A stretch of DNA of 64,000 bases from the NCBI GenBank assembly GCA_009733575.1, contig ML769434.1:124444-188443 (forward strand), read 5' to 3'. The notes beneath the pieces are model-generated. The model did no database searches. It had not been told where the DNA came from and saw only the letters and a program-made list of their open reading frames with translations. Of the stretch, positions 12,603 to 24,912 are shown one piece after another. The number at the start of each line of letters is the position of its first letter. Within the stretch, counting starts at the first letter, position 1. Made by a program: the position numbers and the translations under genes. The stretch is from Gymnopus androsaceus JB14 (Eukaryota; Basidiomycota; Agaricomycetes; Agaricales; Omphalotaceae).

Positions 12603-14115
12603 TATACATCAGGAAAACCGTTATATGCAAAAAATGTATTAAATGTGCAAAAATGTGTGAAAATAGGCAAAAATGACTTGATTATGCAGATTATTCAAAG
12701 TTGCATGCTTTAGACAAGTCCCTTGATAAAAACTGCAAAATTTTCACATTTTATTCACTTTTACGCCATAGTATTCACTTTTATTATTGATGCTTAATAA
12801 CGGTAATTGCACCTTTGAGATGCCAATGGACTCATAAAGCAACAGTAAGAAGTAAAAACAATGTTATATTTAGTTATAGCATAAGGAATACAGCGCAACA
12901 ACAACTAGTAAACTAAAGGCTGATATACTGAAAGCAACAATGATGTAGATAGCACGACAGTGGTTAATATGACAATGATGATGGTGAATATCATAGAGCC
13001 TGAGAAGCGACAAACATGTGACGAAGTAATAACAAGCAGGTCCGGAATGTCACCGCACGCAGGCAGTCGGGGATGTCTCAGCACGCTATAATGAGGCAGT
13101 GTCGGCACAAACATAACCTGCATTGAAGGGTTGCATACATAGCAGCCTTGTCCAACTTCAAGACCTCCAGAAAGTTTGCTATAAGGGGAGCAGTGCGGTG
13201 CAAATGAGACTCGAGATACAATGGAGTACCAAAACGACGAGGACATACCATCAGCTTAAAGGGAAGGGCCGAGAACATAGTATGCAGCTGTTAAAAACAG
13301 AAGCGTTAGTACTTGACACAGCAGGGATAGATATTCCGGAGCATACCGCGAAAACTTTGGCGATATATTCCACTGTCGAGCTCCGCAGCATTAACTAAGA
13401 TCTATAAAGTCATCTTAGAACCCAACAAGCATTTGAGGTGATCGAGTGCAAGTATGAGAGGAATGAGAGGAATGAGAGAAATGTGGCCCGGGCTCGCAGT
13501 TAATGAAAGAAGGAAAGGAGAGGGGAGATGGTGGTTGAGGAAAGAAAGACGATCAACAATGAAATCAACAACAACATGATGTGATGACGTTGATTTAGGG
13601 CAGGTTCCGGCTTTTACCCGAATGACATGACATGCCCGATTGATTTACTTAATGCAGGCTTGTTAGCGTATGTTCCCCAACTTATGGCTTGCCCTGCCTA
13701 CCCATTGAACTCGGAGGGGGCTGAGACAACCCAATCCGCTCCAAAAAAGAAATTTAAGCTGGATTTGTTAACTTCTCTGAACTTTGTTCAAAGTGGGCAT
13801 AATTATGCATTATTATGCAAATTTCACCAACTTAGAACAACTTAGCTCATTGTGTTTATGTTGAATCTCTTGACATGCAAGATAGTGGTTTAGGAATGAA
13901 CTCAACACCTCTTGAGGTTCCACTGACAGGAAACTCATTTCCTCATCTGTAAAAACTTGTGTAGAAATTTGCATCTGAATGCATTAAATTGCATAATTTA
14001 TGACATTTTGTCACCATTTGTCTTATTTATGCTATTTTGATACATAATGTACAAAATTTCGTGATTTTATGCAAAGTTTTCACAACTTTGCATATTAAGC
14101 TTTTCCTGATGTATA
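12603..14115. mobile_element. 1.5-kb TIR element, non-autonomous (Tc1/mariner-like TA target)
   Basis: tatacatcaggaaaa at 12603-12617 is perfectly inverted at 14101-14115. If the outer TA pairs are target duplications, the TIR begins TACATCAGG. AT-rich arms with similar words (atatgcaaa / tttgcatat) follow on both sides. Short minus-strand frames inside (for example 13078-13278) are not recognisable and no transposase was seen. Confidence 0.5.
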
Positions 14116-15278
14116 GTCATGGGCAGGTACTAAGTTGTCCATAGCTTGTCCATAGCAGTTGGCACGATCAGCAACTAGCATAAGTATTTACTCTTAGTAA
14201 CGCTGACAATGAGTAGAATGCTTAAGGAACATTCAAATTAAGTTGATTTGAGTTGCTAGTAAAACGCTAGTTACATTTTGCCGAGTCTCGGCAAGTTAAT
14301 CTCGCAAGCATGGGAAAAAACAAGTTAACTTGATTGAATGGGACAAGTTAGCCCGACAATTGCAAGTTACTTTGCTCACACTCATCATTGATGTACTCTA
14401 ATTAAATGGTGCTTAGTATTGGTTTGGTAGCCTGAATGTCAAATGATGGGTGGTCTCCAGAGAGCTCCAGAGAACTCAATGGTCCTCTGGAGTACTCTGG
14501 TCCTCTGGAGCTCCCTGGAGAACCTCCAGGTTTTGCTGATGGTATACTTGACAGACAGGGGTCTGTTCTAGCGGGGCTTTGTCTGGTCAAGTGAGAGTCA
14601 TTAGACTACTCATAGATGGCAAGGTTAAACGTGAATGTGTAATTGACCAAGAAAAGAGCCTTTCGATGGATATAAAGAGTAAGTGGGTGCACTTTGGATG
14701 GATTATTGAATGAAAAGGACCAGGAGTAGGATTTCCATGTATTCGAGTATGTATCTATTCTATATCTATGCATTATTCTTTGTCATTGAGAGCAGAACAA
14801 TCAAATGTAATAAAATGAATGTAAATTCTTCTCCTTTCGAAGTTTCATTATCTGGAAAAGATGGATTGAACCAGGCTCTCGAAGAGTACTGTTCAGTGGC
14901 AACAAGCCACGTATATTTGACTGTGTTGATATTCTCCCAGTCTTGAATCTTTTCCTTTCGCATCCCACCTTCACCTCAAAGTACCAGCTTGATTAATAGC
15001 ATACAAAATACAGTGACGATGAACATAATCATGCTTTTGCTGTGTGTTGATACTAAAAATTGTACGTGCATCATATGCGGCATTTGATTCAGTGGATAAG
15101 CTTCAATAGGCTTCAATCTTTCTGTCATCAAGGTTTAGCCAGAGAAAGAACATAGGCAGGCCTTTCCACAATATGTTGAAGGAGCTCCTCAGATTGACCT
15201 CAAAAGCCAGCTGCAGATGATCATGATGATGGTTCGGATTCGAGACGCGTTTTTAGCGCCCATTGGAACGTGAGCGCT
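14116..15278. other. Intergenic with short palindromic repeats
   Basis: No gene recognised. At 14455-14520 ctccagag and ctctggag alternate several times, forming a palindromic cluster. At 14526-14541 ccaggttttgctgatg repeats one end of the MITE at 8084-8252; the opposite end is not present nearby. Confidence 0.45.
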
Positions 15279-15511
15279 TCTTTCTTCAAGAGGAAACGAA
15301 GATTCCGATCGCTGATATAGTCTCACGGTAGGGGGGGTACCAAAAAGGAAGGAGTCCAGAGCAAGGTCTTTCGGCATCTGGCAACCACGCTGTTTCAGAG
15401 CGCTAAAGCTCCTTAGCGTCAATGGCCTTGTCTAGACTCCTTCCTTTTTGATACCCCCCTACCGTGAGACTATATCAGCGATCGGAATCTTCGTCTCCTC
15501 TTGTCTTTCTT
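15279..15511. mobile_element. hAT-type foldback MITE with 8-bp target-site duplication
   Basis: Arms at 15287-15356 and 15435-15503 are inverted copies of about 70 nt, differing by two substitutions and one base in a G/C run, around a 78-nt loop. They start caagagg. The element is flanked on both sides by tctttctt (15279-15286 and 15504-15511). An 8-bp TSD is diagnostic of hAT-family transposition. It lies about 125 bp upstream of the ERO1 start codon. Confidence 0.8.
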
Positions 15512-15635
15512 CGTGTCACAGTGTCGAGAACAAGATCTAGACTGGGCAAACCAGCCCCTTGTAACTTTTGGCAGAGGCTTAATACGATGATCAATATCTT
15601 AGCTTAGACTTTCACCTTTCACCAACTCCCCCGAC

Positions 15636-17672
15636 ATGCCGTTCATCCTAGTATGCCGCAGTAGACCATTACGCCCCATAATCTTTCTCTTTCTCCTCCT
15701 CCTCTCCAAGGTCGCACCCGCACAGGCTCAAGTTGCAGGGAAATCGGGACTCTCCTTCGGAGGCATAGGCCTTGGCGTAACTCCAGTCCAACACCAAATT
15801 GCTCTTGGCTCGGTGGCAGAAGAGCCATTGGGATCATGCGGAAACAAGGTGCGAGTGTTATATCTGTTCAAAATCTGTCAACTGCTAACTTGAATTCGTC
15901 CCAGCCCACCGGTCCAATCGACGCAACGCTCTGCGATTACGAGACCGTCGAAAGCGTCAACGACGACCTTGATGAAAACTTGCAGATATTGCTTCAGGTT
16001 CCGTTCTTTAAATATGTTCAGGTGCGGTGAGTATTACATCTGGATTTATTTTTTCGACCTATACAAGTTTGGACTAGATGGAGTTGTATCGTGGCTGTCC
16101 GTTTTGGGAAGACGATGGGACGTGTATGGAATCGACGTGTTCTATTGAGCATGTTGACGAGGTATGTTATTATTGTTGTGATCCATCATTATCAAGTCTA
16201 ACCTATAACAGAGCCAAGTCCCAGAGGAATGGCGAATAAAAACTCTCAGTAGAGTTAATCCTGTTATCGATACTGTGAGCTGAGATGAGCTGCCTTCTTC
16301 GTCTTCATTCATTCATTTGCTTTGTTTAGTATCACGAACTCGAAGGATGTTACTACAGAGACTCCGACTTTTGCTTCTTAGAAGATCCTAAATGTACGTT
16401 TTGTCGTTCCACGAATTCAGCAACTTATTTATGTACTTACACGCATTTAACAGCAGGAGAATACTACGACCTAACAACCATACCCGAACGTTACACTGGA
16501 TACACTGGTGCTAGTCCTCATCAAATCTGGCGTGCTATATACGAGGAAAATTGTTTTACGTACACCGAAGCGTTCTGAGCGGGCTGGTGTTGCAGGAAGA
16601 GAATGAGAGGAGGATGTGTGTTTGGAGGAAAAGGTGTATAATAAGGTCATTTCTGGTACGTCTTGCAAATTCAATCGGTGTGGTAGCTTTTGCTCATTGG
16701 AACTCGTGTACGTGGTTTAGGTCTTCACGCCTCTATCTCCACGCATATTTGCTTGGATTATCTTAACCAAACTACAGGAGAATGGGTTCGTAGACGTTCT
16801 GCATTTTTGGTTTTGAACTAATATCTTGTATCGTATTCAGGGCCCTAATCTTCAATGTTACCTTCACGCGAGTAGCTTCTCATCCCCAACGTCTCGAATA
16901 CATCTACTTCAACGCGGTTCTTCTTCTCCGGGCTATCCATCGCATATCTCCCCATCTGGAACAGTATGATTATTACCTTGGCATGTCCGAGTCTGGGGTC
17001 GAGGAGACGAAACGGAGTTTGGAGAGAGTTGTGGATATAGCGCAGCAGGTTGGGAGGTTTGACGAGAGTTTGATGTTTCGAGGTGTTGATGCGCTGGTAA
17101 GCAGCAGCTCGAAAACGAAACCAACCTAAAAGCTGACCATCCATAAGTCTCTACGCGAAGAATTCAAAGCCCACTTCCGTAATGTTTCCCGCATAATGGA
17201 TTGCATCGAATGCGAACAATGCCGATTATGGGGTAAAGTTCAAACGGCAGGAATCGCCACTGCGTTGAAGATTTTGTTTGAATGGGACGAAAGCAAGTTT
17301 TTGTTTGCAGAGGATTCATCTGTGGATGGGATCATTCAGAGATCGGAATTGGCTGCGTTGTTTAATACGTTGAATAGGTTTAGTGAGAGTTTAGGAGCGG
17401 CGACGCGGTTTCGGGAGATGTGGTTGGAGGTGCAGCCTGAGGAGGATGAGGAGGAGGGTACTGCTGTCGACGAGGTGAGTTGATAATAGTGCTGCGAGCT
17501 ACCTCTTATCCTTTCACAGGCAAGCACAAGCAGCGCCAGTTCGTTGTTCCGTTATTGTAAAGATAGATGTGTTGATGGTGTAGCTCGGTTATGGACCAAG
17601 GGTCTGAGATCGCTGGAGGTGTTTATGAATCGACGGTCGGAGGAGGAGTCGTCTTCAAAGGTGGAATTATGA
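15636..17672 (+). CDS. ERO1: Endoplasmic reticulum oxidoreductin 1 (ERO1)
   Basis: ERO1 is the FAD-dependent ER thiol oxidase that re-oxidises protein disulfide isomerase. An N-terminal signal peptide (hydrophobic [10 protein letters not shown]) is followed by [16 protein letters not shown], then [14 protein letters not shown] with the shuttle pair in [11 protein letters not shown] (CxxxxC). Next comes [30 protein letters not shown] sequence around 16454-16550. The active site is [14 protein letters not shown] (CxxCxxC) at about 17197-17240. Exons resolved: 15636-15848, 15905-16021, 16078-16161, 16212-16274, 16330-16393, 16454 onward; others end with VDE at about 17473 and the final exon to the TGA at 17670-17672. 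One break: after [11 protein letters not shown] a stop occurs at 16575-16577, while the expected continuation ([15 protein letters not shown], 16612 onward) lies in another frame. No splice pair removes it. It is either a sequence error or a lesion. Confidence 0.9.
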
Positions 17673-17985
17673 GTTTTTTTGTTGTACCTACGCTTCGCGT
17701 CATACATGAGCGCTTTTCAACTCTGCGCAAACCAGTGGCTAGCCAATGCTACTCAGTCTCAAAGTCTCAAAGTCGTATGAGCCTATTGAATAACCGCATG
17801 TGCTTTCTAAACCCCCAACATGCCCAAACCAAATTTACGACTAGAGGATCCTTCCAACGAGCAGGAAGAAGATGATCTGGGAACTGGCTTCTCAGTACTT
17901 TCTGTCGCTTCATCATATGCCTCCTCCACTTCACCTCAGCTTCACCTCAGACTCCAAGGAATTCTACCATCTCTAAAGATCATCG
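17572..17985. repeat. Left copy of ~400-bp direct duplication (ERO1 3' end plus DENND6 5' end)
   Basis: This stretch contains the last ERO1 codons and the start of a DENND6-like coding sequence. It is repeated with about 90% identity at 20443-20842. In this copy the ERO1 part is intact and the DENND6 part is cut off. Confidence 0.85.
17820..17985 (+). pseudogene. Truncated duplicate of DENND6 N-terminus
   Basis: The frame from ATG 17820 encodes MPKPNLRLEDPSNEQEEDDL and the following Ser-rich region, matching the start of the gene at 20684. After SSTSPQ it diverges and stops at 18005. Nothing downstream continues the DENN domain, so this is a dead partial copy left by the duplication. Confidence 0.85.
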
Positions 17986-17987
17986 TA

Positions 17988-19622
17988 CTAGTAAAACTGC
18001 CGTAGCACTTGCGCACCCTTTAATGATGCTTCCACGATCGCCCACAGTTCGTCCGCTGTGCCAAGGCTAATATTCAGCTGCCCGGCGCTCAGAATGGTGT
18101 TCACCTCAGCGTCAGTGATGATTTCTGTGTCGTGCTTGCCGAGAGCGCCTGTCCCCGGGACGGCAAAGTGAATCCACTGACGATATCCTGCAGGTATCCA
18201 GTAGTGCCATTTAAGATCGTAACCGAGATTTGGCGACCCTTTTGGCACAAATAAAGGCCCACTATGCTTTTCTGGATTAACGGCGAACATGGGGATTGGA
18301 CCAGAAAGAACGCGAACGGCTGGAATGGAGACAGTCTTTCCGATGTGATTAAACACGACGATACAGCTGTCGTAAAAATCCATCGAAGACAGCTTCGAGC
18401 CTGTCGTCCACGCTGCCGCCGAGAGCACCGTGTCTCCGATGACGGCCTCCGACCGTGATGGACACCATGTCTTCCACCGAATATTGATCTAAGAGGCAGT
18501 CGAGCATGACGGGCAAGTTGCTGGGAAGAGAACAAATCTTGTTGATAGACGGCGTCACCGCGAGGATGGAATGAGGGTGAGGTACTTGCCCAGCGCGATC
18601 GTCAAATTGAGCGCGCGACCCTTTAGCTCAGGTGAAAGACGATCTAGTGCTGTCCCGACCAGCAACCGTTGTCGATCTGAAGGGGCAGTAAAGTAGTGCA
18701 CGATGATGCGAGCTACGAGCCAAAAAATTTGAAATCCTGCCCATAAGATGACGACGACGGACGGTTGGCTGCTGAGAATGGCATAGGTAAAGAGGATCGA
18801 ACCGGTACACACTAAGGCGCCGATGCTCCATGCCACACGCCACCAGACGGAGCGTCTCGGGTTACGATGTACACCAAGGACGACGACGCGGTGTCCTCCC
18901 GTGCGCTTGATGGAAGGAAGCTGACCCATAAGCAGATCAATGGGCCCTATATCGTCACTTGAGTATCTCCCTGCAATTAGAACGGCGACTCCGACGAGAA
19001 AGAAGAAGCTCCAAGGCAGAGCCGTGGTGATGGCTAAAGCAGGACTTCCTCTCGTCCATAGTACCTGTATCTCGGCGATTTTAGCCAATGAAAGCATTAT
19101 AAGAGTCATTTTGACGCGATAGTTGGAAGGGGTAAAGAAATCGTGCTGGGAAAATTGGGCATAGGTATGCACGACGAGGGGGCTCTCCGGCGGAGTTTCG
19201 GTGACGCCTTCTAGCAGCGACAAGGTGGCTTGGTCAAAGGCGTAAACGTCCGACTGTTCACTGTGTTCGCACATGATAGCCAACGGAGAGCCGAGCCCAT
19301 CTCTCACTTTCCTCGCGTCGTCGAGTCCAAGGTGCATACCAACTGCGAGATCACACGACTTCGTGCGGAGGCCGAGTGTCTCGCGCATCCAACCAGACAC
19401 CGCGGCACCGATACAAGCTCGGATGATGGAAAGGGTCCCAAAGGCGCTCATGGCAGACCATGACACGCCAGCAGGACCTCTGTTCCCGAGTACGAGGGAC
19501 TCTGCGGCGGTGGAACCAATGAGTGTAGTGAGAGCGCTGAGATCGATGAGGCCATTGCCGAGGTTGAGATTATTGGAGAGATTCGTGAGCAAGAATCTCG
19601 AGGAGGAATTGGACGCGGACAT
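17988..19622 (-). pseudogene. Multi-pass membrane protein of unknown function, frameshifted
   Basis: From ATG 19622 (MSASNSSSRF) the main frame runs to 18555. It has hydrophobic segments such as WSFFFLVGVAVLIAG, ALVCTGSILFTYAIL and VVVILWAGFQIFWLVARIIV. A longer frame starts at 19697, but the downstream Met looks like the true start. The sequence then continues in other frames: ILAVTPSINKICSLPSNLP (about 18570-18510), and EAVIGDTVLSAAAWTTGSKL to LGTADELWAIVEASLKGAQV (to the stop at 17988). At least two one-base shifts are therefore needed. The layout resembles large agaricomycete-specific membrane protein families without assigned function. It lies wholly inside the block separating ERO1 from DENND6. 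Confidence 0.65.
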
Positions 19623-20442
19623 GGTGGACAGGGTTGGGCGACTGGTACCTACTTCATCATATATATAATGCAGGTAATCAATCAAACGTGAAGACACTGT
19701 GAACTTTCTAATACTTAGCTATGTACAACATTGTACTTGAACGACGTCACTGCAGCCGCCGTTTCGATCTGTCAACACCTGTTGATACGCTGTCACTGTT
19801 ACAAGTCCATTTCAGTAGCATTTACAATAACTGATACCTTTATGAGCCTGAGTCTGAGGTCAAGTACTTAGTGATGTGATTATGGCCAATTGCACTGTGT
19901 GTGTGTGCGCGTAGAACCGCTAGCACTGATGACAGCAAGATATTCCCAAACCATTCCCTCCTGCGGAGCACTGGCAGAACGATATGATTTGAGCACAAGA
20001 TGGATTTCTCAACCAATAATAAAAATATCAATTCTGGAGGCGTCGCCGGTAGCAAGTCCAATCGACTTTGATTTTTCACATCAGTCAAGGTTGATATTGA
20101 TAGTATATATACCTACAAGGTAAAAGGACAATGGATTGCGCTCATCGTGGGTGATGGGTGCTACAGATCCCTGACGTCCCGCAGGTTGAAGACTTGATCG
20201 AATTGAATAGAGTAGATATTAAAATAAGGAGCATTCAACTTTGCTCCGTCATCCATTTCTCCTCTAAGCCGTTGCAAACAGCTCGGCTGGGACTCTCAAG
20301 TCGAGCTTCGATTTATGATGGTGCAACGTCTCCCTGGGTCAAGCTGTGCGCCTTCCGGAGGGCTGGCCGTCAAAACCCTGAGATTGCCAAAGAAGCCCAG
20401 GGTTTCTCCTAGAAAGGGAGTTTCCCAATAAAATTGTCGGTA
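19623..20442. other. Intergenic within inserted block
   Basis: No recognisable gene. This is the 5' side of the decayed membrane-protein gene, running up to the right-hand duplication. The frame at 20158-20412 matches nothing I know. Confidence 0.4.
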
Positions 20443-20842
20443 TTGATGGTGTGACTCGGTTGTGGACAGAGTCTGAGATCGCTAGAGGTGGGTCGGAGGA
20501 GTCGTCTTGAAAGGTGGAACTATGAGTTTATTATTGTACTGTGATGGCGCGTCATACATGAGCGCTTTGTCAACTCTGCACAAACCATTGGCTAGCCAAT
20601 GCTACTTAGTCTCAAAGTCGTATGAGCCTATTGAATAACCGCATGTGCTTGGCCCAATTTAACCTTCTTTCTAAACTCCCAACATGCCCAAGCCAAATCT
20701 ACGACTAGAAGACCCTTCCAACGAGCAGGAAGAAGATGATCTGGGAACTGGCTTCTCAGTACTTTCTGTCGCTTCATCATATGCCTCATCCACTTCACCT
20801 CAGACTCCAAAGAAAGGCTTCATTCTACCATCCTTAAAGAAG
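20443..20842. repeat. Right copy of ~400-bp direct duplication
   Basis: Matches 17572-17985. Here the ERO1-derived part is decayed (deletions within the last codons) while the DENND6 start at 20684 is intact. The pairing shows that ERO1 and DENND6 were once neighbours about 150 bp apart. Confidence 0.85.
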
Positions 20843-23144
20843 CATATTTCCCGCAAATCCAGTCTCGGCGAACTTTCAATCGCTGCTGCTTCTCCTTCTT
20901 CGCCCGACCTTGCAAAAGCATCTCGATATCCTGCCCTAGTCCGTTCAGCGACTCTACCAAAAGTTGCACAACTTGAACATGAACTTGAAAGCAGATCTGA
21001 GAAATTAGGAGCAGAGTTGGAAGCGTTGGAGATTGAGCCAGGTGTTTTGGAGAAGATACGGAGATGGATACTTGGAATAGCAATTGGTGCGGGAAATTAC
21101 CTTGGCCTGGTTGCTAATCTAACGCGTGTTCTGCAGTCAATTTTGATATAGATGAAGGCCCAGTAGTCGACGGAGTCTTTCCTCCTCTTGTTTTGTTTCC
21201 TCAAGAGTCTGCGAATGTGTAGGTTCTTTTCTTACTTTTGCGTTCAGTATTCTAAACCAAGTACACAGCGCGTTCTCCTGCCTTTCCAGGATTCTCTGCA
21301 GTTTGACCAAGGCTCTCAGATTCATTCCTTTCGAATACGCGGAGAGAAGATTACGGTTTCCAGCGAGAAACGTCCTGCAAGTTCTGATGAATTCATATAC
21401 GGTTTCTCACATTTCACGCAAAAGAGGGATCCTACGTCGAGAAGAGGGTATGAACAGGTGAGATTGTTTGCTCTTTCTTAAACCAATACCAATGTTATCT
21501 TCCAGCGCTCGGTAGTAATCCTAACATCCCATCCCTACCCCGCCTTCTTCTCCGCCATCTCATCCATCTTCGGACCCATGTTCCAAGAACACGGAACCCC
21601 AATGCTCGAAGCAGCTTGTCACAATATCGCGACATGGTATGACTTACTTCCTTGATCATGACCTTACCGATACCCATTCATCGAAGAAAAGGCCTGACCC
21701 GACTCCGGGAACGATGCTCGAAATCGGCTTTCTAGGTACCGTGCTGCAAGTCGAGATTCCACACTCTGGAGACGATGCTCAACAGTTGAGCGGGACCATG
21801 CTTAAAGAGCAGTTTAATCCCAAACTGCACGTTAGTTTTGCCGTTCTTTGTTGGTCGACGACTACCCACAGTACTTTCTAGATCCTCGCTTCCGCTCCGC
21901 CCTTCAACCCACCTCCGATTCTGCTGTTTGAAGCTAGCCTGTCTCATTTATGGTCAATATGGGAATGTGTCGTGCTTTGTGAACCGATACTTTTGTTCGG
22001 ATCTTCTCCGGCGCAGACTAGTCAGGCAGCGTGGTGGTTTAGGGATATTTTGCGTCCGGTATGTGCTAGGACCTTTGTTTCGCTTATCATCACTCACACT
22101 TGTTTTTGCCGCTTTAGATCCCTCTCGCTGGTGACATTCGACCATACTTCACCATCCACGACAAAGACCATTCCTTACTAGTGAACAAGCTTCCGCCCAA
22201 ACCTGGTTTAATACTCGGTGTCACGAACCCATACTTTGATCGTTCGTGTGCGCATTGGCCACATATATTGAGTCTTGGGCGGTATATTCCGTGAGTTGTT
22301 GCATCTGCGTTGCGTTGCCAAATACTAATCTTGTATCAACGATGTAGACCAAACACCGCAACGAGAACGACTACGGCGACTGCTACGCCAGGCCCGATAC
22401 CTGGATGGACGACTAGGCTACATAAACGATACATCTCCAAGGATCGAGTGCTTCTAAAGCAACTTGAAGATGCATGTCGAGGTTCTGAGCAACAAAGTAC
22501 GTTTGAGCGTTCGTATATCTTGGATATACACACAAGTTTGACCTTCCCCCTCCTTAGAAATCGACGCCTCCCTCTCCCTCCGACTACACTTTTGCTCACG
22601 AACCAATGAGCTCCTCATACCGCTCACCAGATACCTCCATACATTGATACCCACACCGACCGAAGTCGCAAGAAATAATAATAATAATAATAATAATAAT
22701 GGGGTTGGACAAAACGCGCGTCCTCGACTCCGCTTAAAACCGTTCAACTCGACGCACTTTTTCGTATCGTTGAAGGCTCATGGATCCACGTTGCCGTTTC
22801 GGTCGGGGAGTAAGAGGACGGAGTTTTATGAGAGGTTAGTACTTACTGTAGTACTCAGTGCTCTACTCGAAGTCGAATGCTGATTATCCTCCGCGTATAG
22901 ATGGTTGAAGACTCCGGCTTTTGGGATATGGTTGGCACAACAGGAAACTATTGTACAGGATGTTTTGGACTGGACGATAATGCTGCTCGTGTATCTTGAT
23001 TTGGGGGGAGGGGGGCATTTATCTGCATACATATGTACCATACATACATACTGTACATACTTGATTCGCTTTTTCTGGATTTTGTTTTTGACCCAAGTCC
23101 GGACTCCGATGCGAGCATGGATGTATGATTTGTATGTCGCCTAG
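20684..23144 (+). CDS. DENND6-like DENN-domain Rab regulator
   Basis: DENND6 (FAM116) proteins are DENN-type guanine-nucleotide exchange factors for Rab GTPases in endosomal traffic. After a Ser-rich acidic N-terminus come EKIRRWILGIAIVNFDIDEG and PVVDGVFPPLVLFPQES (uDENN). Next are QIHSFRIRGEK, EFIYGFSHFTQKRDPTSRRGY, LEAACHNIATW, PGTMLEIGFLGTVLQVEIP, LWSIWECVVLCEPILLFGSS, DIRPYFTIHDKDHSLL and ILGVTNPYFDRSCAHWPHI, all in family order. A variable loop holds nine Asn from an AAT repeat. Introns are short and in phase (for example W split around 21635). Near 21275-21300 the expected AFS-x-FPDSLQF is broken by about two extra bases. The C-terminus after WLKTPAFGIWLAQQE is uncertain; the stop used is 23142-23144. 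Confidence 0.85.
22674..22700 (+). repeat. (AAT)9 microsatellite in coding sequence
   Basis: Nine AAT units encode poly-Asn in a variable loop of the DENND6-like protein. Length variation here would stay in frame. Confidence 0.9.
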
Positions 23145-24912
23145 CACCTGGCACCTGGCACCTGGCTCTTGGCTCCAAGATAAGACCTGTCAAGTTCCTA
23201 GAATACTTACATAGGTGAGCAGTGGCTTGATTCTCCTGTGTTCTTATTTATTCTGCTTGCGTTCGTTCCCTGAATATATACTAAAGTGCATCTGAATGCA
23301 TCCATTCAATTCATATTCCAGCGACGCGTTTCTAGTGCGGTTATTAACTGAAAACTCTCTTTTTCATAAATCAACGCGTCGTGCTTGGTTCCGGTTCTGA
23401 GTTCTGTTCTGTTCTGATGGATTCTATTATATTATACTAGAACTCGGCTCGTCGGAGCCCACGAAAAGGAAGGACGCGCGCGCACGAGCCTATCTCATTA
23501 TAAACGTGTCTTCTGCAAACCTGCAAGTCGTTATCGAGTGAACCCTCTTTGCGCGATGCAGATGGAAGGCGAAGGCAAGACCAGAACCAGAACCAGAACC
23601 AGAACCAGGACTAGGATTTTTTCTTTGGAAAACGAGCTTGCTAAGAAGACAAGAAGACACGGCGGCGCGCGGATGTGTCCGGATGAGGTTTGGTAGGCTT
23701 ATTACTCAAGAGTCTCAAGTCTCAACTTGTCGTGTGTCGATGTGTCGATGTCGACGTCGTAGATGGTTAAGTACTATTATTATGGTCATGGTAAAACTTG
23801 TAGAAACTCTACTCTCATGCGTACCGTAGTCCGACGAGCCCAAAAGCCAATGGAAACTGCGAAGAACTGCGATCGATCGCGTACTGTAAATACCACAAAA
23901 AAACAAAACAAAAAATTTTTTACTGCTCAGGGACTACATAGGAACTTGGTGGAGATCAAGAGGTATGTAAGTGATGCATACTTACCCACTGCATACTTAA
24001 CTTATACTGACGACTTGAATACTGATGGGATGTATCTAATTTGTTATTTTTTTTTCATGTTGCAATTAATCGATCTTTCAGCCACTGTGTGTGCGTCGTT
24101 GACGCTTCTATTATACCTTTTCAAGCCATGGTGAGACCGGGGAAGGGCACGAGGCAGCTGCTATACCGCTATACCGCCGCCGCTACTCCACCAGTCCCGT
24201 CCAGGAAGCCAGAAACCTTCGGATGTCGCGCCTGTGTCCAGTAATTTACAGAAAAGCTTCATTTTTTAAATTTTTATTGAATGCCGCGTAGAGGAGACGA
24301 TGGACAAGTTCAAGTCAAATACGCTGCAAGTAAGAAACTTAGGCCTTGGAGGCTTGGAGCCAACGGGTCGCAACGTTGCCTTAATCGGCAAGTAGCATTT
24401 TTACGTGCTATTGGTATCCTTCCAGAACGTCGGTGAATCCAAAAGCCTAAACCGCGTTTGAATTGGTACCTAGAACGCGTCAAATACTTCCTGAGGCTTC
24501 GCAAAGATTATTTCTACTTTTTCTACTCTTCATAAACGCATACTCGCTGATTTTACAAGAGCACAGTGTCCTGGTCTTTGTAGAGAGGCCTCCTGCGGTG
24601 CATATCGATTTATCGAAGGTACATACGGGACAGACGGCACCGGAGTCCTCCGTAACGGTTCCCTTGCAACTTCGATATTAATTATTCTCTTCTATTCATT
24701 CAATCCAACTCGGCAATCTTCTGTCCTGGACCTTTGCGTGGCGACCCCAATTCAAGCTTCTTTGGGGTCTCGTGGGTCCACCCATTTTTTTCTCTTTCAT
24801 CATGTTTTTTTAATACTTAAACCGCCTCTTGCAAAAGTGAGCTTGTCCTTTACCCCAGATTCCACGCTCCTTTTCTCAGCTTGTTCTCTCGAATCTAGTA
24901 CCTCCTCCGACA
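23145..24912. other. Intergenic with microsatellites
   Basis: No gene recognised. It contains three gcacctg units at 23144-23164 and about five ccagaa units at 23581-23609. The last few hundred bases should hold the promoter and leader of the DUF6534 gene; pyrimidine-rich tracts are present. Confidence 0.45.

Noticed and set aside
13078..13398. Overlapping ORFs on both strands inside the 1.5-kb TIR element
   Set aside because: No transposase motif and no resemblance to known proteins; not supported as genes.
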